From NCBI GenBank assembly GCA_946415795.1, contig CAMKTW010000030.1:1-11415 (forward strand): a DNA stretch of 11,415 nt, given 5' to 3'. This document shows, piece by piece, positions 7,497 through 11,415 of this stretch. The notes under the pieces were generated by a model. It was not told where the DNA came from. It saw nothing but the letters and a program-made list of their open reading frames with translations, and searched no databases. Positions within the stretch are counted from its first letter, which is position 1, and each line of letters starts with the position of its first letter. This stretch comes from an uncultured Bacteroidales bacterium. GTDB lineage: Bacteria; Bacteroidota; Bacteroidia; Bacteroidales; UBA932. A program made the translations under genes and the position numbers.

Positions 7497-7667
7497 ATGG
7501 GTGGCTGGGGATATTGTGGCAAGTCTTCATCCTGGCTGTATCACAAACTTGACGGCATTGACGGCAACGGCGGACGCGGAGGTTTCACAAAAGACGAACT
7601 GGATACCCTGAGCTTTGCGCTGACAGATCTCTCCGACAGAATACGCGCTGCAGCAGAGAGGCTGTAA
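7497..7667 (+). pseudogene. 3' remnant of a DUF5053 family gene
   Basis: The open frame at 7497-7667 encodes up to 56 residues. From about residue 7 onward (GYCGKSSSWLYHKLDG, then FTKDELDTLSFALTDL and DRIRAAAERL) it looks like the C-terminal half of DUF5053 proteins, small Bacteroidota proteins whose conserved core reads YFGKS.SWL..R.NG followed by a helix beginning F(T)..E. The N-terminal half usual in this family, including the segment before the FGKS motif, is absent: upstream there is a stop in frame at 7443-7445 and no matching residues in the other frames. An ATG at 7497 with AGAAGGA just upstream could still allow translation. DUF5053 genes are common in accessory regions, so this may mark an old insertion or deletion. 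The function of the family is unknown. Confidence 0.6.
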
Positions 7668-7681
7668 CCACATCAATAGAG

Positions 7682-7727
7682 AAAAAAGAAAGGTGTACCC
7701 CGGGAAGCCCTGGAATACACCTTTTTT
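7682..7727. terminator. Strong bidirectional terminator between the DUF5053 remnant and the rpiB-like gene
   Basis: AAAGGTGTA (7689-7697) pairs perfectly with TACACCTTT (7716-7724). Inside, CCCGGG (7699-7704) pairs with CCCTGG (7708-7713) with one mismatch around the loop AAG, giving about 14 base pairs. An A-run lies at 7682-7687 and a T-run at 7722-7727, so U-runs follow the stem in both directions. It lies 19 bases after the stop of the minus-strand isomerase gene and 15 bases after that of the plus-strand remnant. Confidence 0.85.
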
Positions 7728-7746
7728 ATGCGGTATAGCGGCCGCT

Positions 7747-8352
7747 TTATCGTTTACACATCAGAGGCACGCTGGAGAAGCCTTCCGGACGGTCGTAGAG
7801 TTCGCAATGGCAGTCACCGAGGTGCTTAACCTTGAAGCCGTTAGCCTTGTACTCCTCATAGTTGAAGGCGTTTAGCTCGTCGATGGCAATCTGGTGGAAC
7901 TTGTCAAAGTCGGGCCACCACTCCCAGCCGCTGCCGAAGTCATTGTAAAGGAAAGCGTCTGCGCACTGCTTGCCCAACTCGGGAGTCACATAGAAAGCAC
8001 CCATCGCAAGCACGTTCACTCCATTGCCGGTAATTGCGCGGAAAGCGGCAGGAACCGATTCCACGACACCAGCGTGTACGCCGGGGCATTTGCTGGCAGC
8101 AATGTGGATACCCATACCGGTACCGCAGAAGATGAGGGCGCGCTCAAACTCCTTTTCGGTGATCATGGCACCCACGCGAAGGCCGATGCGGTGGAACATC
8201 AGTTCAGTATCTTCAGGATCCGAGTCTGCCTTGACTCCGATATCGGTAACGGTCCAGCCTTTCTTCTCGAGGTATTCTTTGATGGCTTCTTTGAGGGGAT
8301 AGCCGGCGAAATCGGCGGCCATCAGAATCTGTTTGTCAGCAACTTTTTTCAT
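7747..8352 (-). CDS. RpiB/LacA/LacB-fold sugar isomerase, atypical active site
   Basis: By fold this is an aldose-ketose isomerase of the RpiB/LacAB family, cytoplasmic, here likely acting on a sugar from the neighbouring keto-glycoside genes. The 201-residue protein keeps the N-terminal strand and DxAG turn (MAADFAGYPLK, 11-21), the loop FCGTGMGIHIAASK (75-88) with catalytic Cys76, and NVLAMG (113-118). It departs from RpiB in three places: DHAG is DFAG (Phe15), the acid His of the RQHND segment is replaced by Gly109, and the phosphate-binding GGRHxxR segment reads GSGWEWWPDFDKFH (140-153). It is also about 50 residues longer, ending in a Cys/His-containing tail (GDCHCELYDRPEG). The ATG at 8352 starts the family N terminus. 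It is third in its cluster, 71 nt after the DUF1080 gene. True ribose-5-phosphate isomerase activity is unlikely. Confidence 0.82.
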   Translation of the reverse strand: MKKVADKQILMAADFAGYPLKEAIKEYLEKKGWTVTDIGVKADSDPEDTELMFHRIGLRVGAMITEKEFERALIFCGTGMGIHIAASKCPGVHAGVVESVPAAFRAITGNGVNVLAMGAFYVTPELGKQCADAFLYNDFGSGWEWWPDFDKFHQIAIDELNAFNYEEYKANGFKVKHLGDCHCELYDRPEGFSSVPLMCKR

Positions 8353-8395
8353 ATCGATATTTGATTTATTGTTAAATTATTATTGTTGTTTGTTA

Positions 8396-8403
8396 CAAAT
8401 ATA
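8396..8403 (-). promoter_or_regulatory. Possible internal promoter (-7 box) before the rpiB-like gene
   Basis: The minus strand reads TATATTTG, a full match to TAnnTTTG, inside the AT-rich spacer between the DUF1080 stop and the isomerase start. No good -33 TTTG lies 19-21 bases upstream; the only one (TTTTTG) directly abuts the box. It would leave a leader of about 39 nt. The isomerase may therefore be made both from the operon and from its own promoter. Confidence 0.4.
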
Positions 8404-8423
8404 CAAAAACTACCCTGATAACC

Positions 8424-9239
8424 TTACAGTTCCTTAATCTTGATGTTCTTGAAAAAGACCTGATGGCCGTGGTCCTGAAGAAGGATGTAACCTTCCTCAT
8501 AATTGCCGAAATCGGGCCAGTCGCGGTACTTGCTGAAGTCCACCAGCGCATCCCACATCTGGTTGCCCCGCTCGTACTCCACAACCTTCTCACCGTTCAG
8601 CCAGTGCTCCACGTGGTTGCCGTCCACGACAATCATCGCGTGATGCCAGCCGTCCGCATCGGGAGCGTCCCAGGGGCCGCGCCGTGCAGGGATAAGGTCG
8701 TAAAGAGATGCCAGTGTACGGTTGCCGTTCACACCCAGTTTCGCATCCGGGTGGTGCTCATCGTCCAGAATCTGGAACTCGCAGCCGATTGCACTGCCGG
8801 GGCCTGTGTTAAGGAAAGGATTCACAAAATACTTGATGCCGCTGTTGGCACCTTCGGTAATCTTAAAATCGACCTTCAGTACAAAGTCGCGCCACTTGCG
8901 GGTAGTGATGATATCGCCCCCGTTTGCACTCTCAGCGCCGTCACCGGCAAAGACATAGAGCAATCCGTCTTCAGTAATGCCCCACCCCCCCTCGGGAAAC
9001 TTGCCCAAGTTTGCGGGACGGGCACTCTGCCACCCCTCGGTGGTCTCGCCGTCAAATAGCAGTTCCCATCCGTCGGCCTCCTCGGCATCGGTAAGGGTAT
9101 TTGGCTCCGCTGCAGACTCCATTGCGGCATATTTACCCCAGTCGGGCTTCTCGCATTCACAAGTCTTGCTTTGAGGGCAGCAGCAGGATGTGGCAATCAT
9201 AGCCACCGTAGCGAATACAGCTATTATATATTTCTTCAT
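8424..9239 (-). CDS. DUF1080 (3-keto-disaccharide hydrolase family) lipoprotein
   Basis: A lipid-anchored envelope protein of the DUF1080 family (Pfam 3-keto-disaccharide hydrolase), which cleaves glycosidic bonds of sugars already oxidised at C3. The 271 residues begin with a lipoprotein signal (MKKYIIAVFATVAMIATSC; lipobox ATSC, Cys19) followed by a cysteine-rich linker. The domain starts at about 55 with the family hallmark as WELLFDGETTEGW (58-70) and runs to the C terminus with WGITEDGLLYV, ITEGANSGIKYF, EFQILDDEHHPD, WHHAMIVVDGNHVEHWLNGEKVVEY and IKIKEL, a concanavalin-like beta sandwich. It is 117 nt downstream of the exported oxidoreductase, which would supply the oxidised substrate. 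A perfect palindrome lies just before its start codon. The actual glycoside is unknown. Confidence 0.87.
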   Translation of the reverse strand: MKKYIIAVFATVAMIATSCCCPQSKTCECEKPDWGKYAAMESAAEPNTLTDAEEADGWELLFDGETTEGWQSARPANLGKFPEGGWGITEDGLLYVFAGDGAESANGGDIITTRKWRDFVLKVDFKITEGANSGIKYFVNPFLNTGPGSAIGCEFQILDDEHHPDAKLGVNGNRTLASLYDLIPARRGPWDAPDADGWHHAMIVVDGNHVEHWLNGEKVVEYERGNQMWDALVDFSKYRDWPDFGNYEEGYILLQDHGHQVFFKNIKIKEL

Positions 9240-9242
9240 ATG

Positions 9243-9256
9243 ATAAAACGTTTTAT
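9243..9256. promoter_or_regulatory. Perfect 14-bp palindrome before the DUF1080 gene, candidate operator
   Basis: ATAAAACGTTTTAT is a perfect inverted repeat with a central CG, the symmetry seen in many LacI-family operators. It lies 3 bases upstream of the DUF1080 ATG (9237-9239), overlapping where a ribosome would bind, so repression at the DNA level or occlusion by a hairpin are both possible. No regulator gene is in the window. The remaining spacer (9257-9356) holds a second small inverted repeat, CATAGG/CCTATG at 9296-9310, and no clear promoter. Confidence 0.35.
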
Positions 9257-9356
9257 GGAGATGTTTTGAGGGATTTTTTCATCCTGATGAGGGAGCATAG
9301 GGGTCCTATGTAACCGAAGAAGGATGGGAAAAAGCACCAAAACAGAACATAAAAAA

Positions 9357-10811
9357 TTACATCTTGTAGTATTCATCCCAGCCTTTGCGGGGCAGACGGT
9401 CCGCGAGCAGGCTGTTTGCGAAGGGATCGTTAAGGATTGTATTGCTGATCTTGTCAAAGGTAATCTTCCGCTGAGTGCGTATGGCGATGATGCCAAGGCA
9501 GAAAGTCTGGCACATCGGGCCGAACACCTCGAACGGACTGCGGGTCTTCTCCTCTCCCTTGCAAGCCTTGAGGAAGTTTGCGTAGTGGTTCGACGGGGTT
9601 TCCGGAACTTCGGGCAGCTTGCCTTCCATCTCCTTTGCCACCTCGGGAGGGATGATTTGCAGGGTAGCGCCGTGGGTTCCGCCGCGGAAGGTCAGATTCT
9701 TGCTGTAGATGACCTTGCCGGGGCTCAGCGACAAATCCTGTCCCGGAACATTCTGGCCGGAGGCCGGAACATCGTCCTGGTTTATATCCCTCTTGCCGTA
9801 GCCCTCCGGAATCGGCGGATAATTGGTTTCGCCGTCATACCAGGTAAGGTCAACGGGCGGCATATCGCCGCGGGCTGCGAACTTGAAGCGCAGGGTAGTC
9901 TCCTTGGGGAAGAAATAGTCGTTATAGTCGGTAATCTTGAGCGGATCAACCTCATAAGGGAGACCCAGCTGGAGGAACTCGTGGCAGGTGTCAATGATGT
10001 GAGCACCCCAGTCGCCAAGCGCACCCAGGCCGAAGTCATACCAGCCGCGCCAGTTGCCGGGGTGGTACTTGTCGTTGTAATCGTGGAACTGGGCCGTAGT
10101 GTTCCAGAGGTTCCAGTCCATACCTTCCGGCACAGGCATCGCCTCTGGATAATGGTCAATCACGGGATCGTACGGGTACCAGCGGCGCCAGGCATTGAAG
10201 AAAGCATCGATGCGGTAAACATCCTTGATTATGCCGGCCTCCACCCAAGTCTTGAACTGCCAGTAGTTGGCCTCCGAATGACCTTGGTTGCCGACCTGAG
10301 TCGCCAGGTCGGGATGACGGCGTGCGGCATCCATCATCAACTGGCACTCGTAGAAGGTGCGGGCCATCGGTTTCTCAACATACACGTGCTTACCCTGGTT
10401 CAGCGCCAGCATTGTCACGGGGAAGTGTGAGAAATCGGGGATGGCGATGCATACGGCATCGAACTGGCTGCCATACTCGTCGAACAACTTGCGGAAATCG
10501 GTGAACACCTTTGCTTTGGGGTGCTCCGCTATTGTCATCTGGCTTTCAGCGCTTTTAGGATCGACATCACACAGCGCCACAAATTCACAGAGCCCGGTAT
10601 TGTCAAACTCCTGGATAATCTGGCGTCCGCGGTTGGCGATACCCACAGCAGCCATGCGGACTTTCTCCGGCTTCGGGGCGGAAGCGGACTCATTTTTCTT
10701 CTTGCGGGAATCCATCGCTTCCATAGCGTTCAGGCCGCTGGAGGCAGCAATCACGCCGGCTGCACTTGCGGCGCCGACCTGAATGAATTTGCGTCTTGAA
10801 ATGTTACTCAT
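9357..10811 (-). CDS. Gfo/Idh/MocA-family oxidoreductase with Tat signal
   Basis: A nucleotide-dependent sugar oxidoreductase, exported by the twin-arginine route. The 484 residues start with SRRKFIQVGAASAAGVIAA (5-23), a Tat signal with Arg6-Arg7. A Rossmann domain follows with VGIANRGRQI (56-65) and an acidic residue at the end of strand two (CDVDP, 81-85), then the family motif VEKPMA with catalytic Lys147 (EKP, 146-148). The C-terminal domain includes GALGDWGAHIIDTCHEF with the conserved Asp and His. Tat export of a cofactor-loaded enzyme fits members that oxidise the C3 hydroxyl of glycosides or run a redox-neutral cycle on bound NAD. It is first in its cluster, with the DUF1080 hydrolase downstream. 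A GH109-type glycosidase role cannot be excluded from motifs alone. Confidence 0.88.
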   Translation of the reverse strand: MSNISRRKFIQVGAASAAGVIAASSGLNAMEAMDSRKKKNESASAPKPEKVRMAAVGIANRGRQIIQEFDNTGLCEFVALCDVDPKSAESQMTIAEHPKAKVFTDFRKLFDEYGSQFDAVCIAIPDFSHFPVTMLALNQGKHVYVEKPMARTFYECQLMMDAARRHPDLATQVGNQGHSEANYWQFKTWVEAGIIKDVYRIDAFFNAWRRWYPYDPVIDHYPEAMPVPEGMDWNLWNTTAQFHDYNDKYHPGNWRGWYDFGLGALGDWGAHIIDTCHEFLQLGLPYEVDPLKITDYNDYFFPKETTLRFKFAARGDMPPVDLTWYDGETNYPPIPEGYGKRDINQDDVPASGQNVPGQDLSLSPGKVIYSKNLTFRGGTHGATLQIIPPEVAKEMEGKLPEVPETPSNHYANFLKACKGEEKTRSPFEVFGPMCQTFCLGIIAIRTQRKITFDKISNTILNDPFANSLLADRLPRKGWDEYYKM

Positions 10812-10859
10812 ACTATTTACTATTTACTGTATTTTAATAATTTCGATTGACCAATCTCT

Positions 10860-10892
10860 CAAAGATAAGCATTATTCGTGAGAATAGTGCAA
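10860..10892 (-). promoter_or_regulatory. Promoter of the keto-sugar cluster with an internal inverted repeat
   Basis: On the minus strand TTG (10890-10892) is followed, 22 bases later, by TATCTTTG (10860-10867), a full match to the Bacteroidota -7 element; the spacing is one or two bases longer than usual. The leader would be about 42-48 nt. Between the two elements lies an imperfect inverted repeat, ATTATTC/GAATAGT (10871-10888, loop GTGA, one mismatch), placed as an operator would be. The rest of 10812-10954 shows no gene; the leader contains the tandem repeat TACTATT TACTATT next to the start codon. Confidence 0.5.
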
Positions 10893-10954
10893 CTATTTGA
10901 CTCCTGAATTATCAGTAGAATCAACCGCCCGGAACCTTGCCGCTTTACTGCATA

Positions 10955-11257
10955 CTATCCTATAGCTTCAATGTAAAAGCTCACCGGACGGAAGCCGTCG
11001 TTACAACTGATCATCGCGCTGAAGGGGTTCTTCATCCAGCCGTCGTAAAAGTTTCCCTCACCACGGGCGAGCGCCTGGACAAACGGCCGCATACTCTCCC
11101 AGGCGGCAGAGCACAAGCCATCAGGCTTGGCGCCATCTCTGGAGATCCACTCCTGTCCCATCGTCACATCGCAGGAGTGCTCGATGGGATTCTCATAAAT
11201 CGCCATCAAATCGGGGTATTCCGACCGTAGGATGGCGGTGATTTTTACTTTCTTCAT
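10955..11257 (-). CDS. TIGR04076 family protein
   Basis: A small protein of unknown function matching the pattern of family TIGR04076. The 100 residues start MKKVKITAILRSEYPDLMAIY, have a central GQEWISRDGAKPDGLCSAAWESM with the conserved Pro-Asp-Gly-Leu-Cys and Trp, and end in WMKNPFSAMISCNDGFRPVSFYIEAI, where Cys, Asp-Gly and Arg-Pro are the family's conserved C-terminal residues. No signal peptide or membrane segment is present, so it is probably cytoplasmic. Its two conserved cysteines suggest metal or redox involvement, but this is inference. It has its own promoter and is separated by 143 nt from the sugar operon downstream, so it is probably transcribed alone. In other genomes members are often near redox enzymes, which I recall but cannot check here. 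Confidence 0.8.
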   Translation of the reverse strand: MKKVKITAILRSEYPDLMAIYENPIEHSCDVTMGQEWISRDGAKPDGLCSAAWESMRPFVQALARGEGNFYDGWMKNPFSAMISCNDGFRPVSFYIEAIG

Positions 11258-11264
11258 AGCAAGT

Positions 11265-11296
11265 CAAAGGTAGGCATTTTTTGCCTGTAGGACAAA
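11265..11296 (-). promoter_or_regulatory. Near-ideal promoter of the TIGR04076 gene
   Basis: On the minus strand TTTG (11293-11296) and TACCTTTG (11265-11272) are separated by 20 bases, a full match to the Bacteroidota vegetative promoter. Only seven bases lie between the -7 box and the ATG at 11257, so transcription would start within a few bases of the start codon. Confidence 0.65.
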
Positions 11297-11360
11297 CATC
11301 TAGTATTCAATACATTCCTGACAATCACTCCATTGTGGGAAGCGTAGCGATTTTAGGTAA

Positions 11361-11414
11361 TTAGTTATCAATCACACCGTTATCCTCCAGGTTAATATGG
11401 AGATACTTTGCCAC
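11361..11414 (-). CDS. Possible 3' end of a gene running off the window
   Basis: The minus strand from the window edge is open for 17 codons (VAKYLHINLEDNGVIDN) and ends at TAA (11361-11363). The other two minus frames are closed sooner. The residue mix is protein-like, but this is too short to identify, and the stretch to 11297 contains nothing else recognised. Confidence 0.3.
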   Translation of the reverse strand: MAKYLHINLEDNGVIDN

Positions 11415-11415
11415 C

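Noticed and set aside
7423..7611. A 62-codon plus-strand frame overlapping the DUF5053 remnant
   Set aside because: It is in another frame from the recognisable DUF5053 residues and its product shows no family pattern.
9296..9310. Inverted repeat CATAGG-GGT-CCTATG as a terminator between the Gfo/Idh and DUF1080 genes
   Set aside because: No T-run follows on the minus strand and the stem is only six pairs, so it is not a convincing terminator; at most a weak structure or binding site.
9324..10430. A 368-codon open frame on the plus strand opposite the Gfo/Idh gene
   Set aside because: It is antisense to a gene with clear Tat, Rossmann and EKP motifs; the antisense product has no recognisable domain and its openness follows from the codon bias of the real gene.
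1..11415. CRISPR array, tRNA/rRNA genes, insertion sequences, integrases
   Set aside because: No regularly spaced repeats, no cloverleaf or rRNA sequence, and no transposase or recombinase reading frame were seen on either strand.

Overview
The window looks like a chromosomal segment of a Bacteroidales bacterium (phylum Bacteroidota), possibly the Alistipes/Rikenellaceae end of the order because the base composition is moderately GC-rich; that placement is an inference. Evidence for the phylum is the presence of DUF4831 and DUF5053 proteins, a TIGR04076 protein, a Tat-exported Gfo/Idh oxidoreductase next to a DUF1080 lipoprotein, and several promoters of the Bacteroidota sigma type (-33 TTTG / -7 TAnnTTTG). 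No tRNA, rRNA, CRISPR array, insertion sequence or phage gene is visible.

Region 1 (about 15-6676, minus strand) reads as one tightly packed six-gene operon. It starts from a TATATTTG promoter box and runs rfbC, LpxL/HtrB-type acyltransferase, DUF4831 protein, PepD aminoacyl-histidine dipeptidase, POT-family peptide transporter and GT2 glycosyltransferase, with gaps of only 0-19 nt. It ends at a bidirectional terminator hairpin at 14-57. Two themes are mixed: envelope polysaccharide/lipid A (rfbC, acyltransferase, glycosyltransferase) and di/tripeptide uptake plus hydrolysis (transporter, PepD).

Region 2 (about 6681-7727, plus strand) holds a divergent LOG-family phosphoribohydrolase-like gene that seems to be transcribed with almost no leader. 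About 200 bases of mostly empty DNA follow, then a short 3' remnant of a DUF5053 gene and a strong bidirectional hairpin shared with the convergent rpiB-like gene.

Region 3 (about 7747-10892, minus strand) is a three-gene keto-sugar cluster: a Tat-signal Gfo/Idh/MocA oxidoreductase, a DUF1080 (3-keto-disaccharide hydrolase) lipoprotein and an RpiB/LacA/LacB-fold isomerase. The likely order of action is oxidation of a glycoside outside the cytoplasm, cleavage of the keto-glycoside, then isomerisation of a product inside the cell. The isomerase lacks the histidines and phosphate-clamp residues of true RpiB, making it the most interesting protein here. An inverted repeat between the promoter elements and a perfect CG-centred palindrome before the DUF1080 gene are candidate operators.

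Region 4 (10955-11415, minus strand) has a TIGR04076 small protein behind a near-ideal promoter, and possibly the last 17 codons of a further gene running off the window edge.
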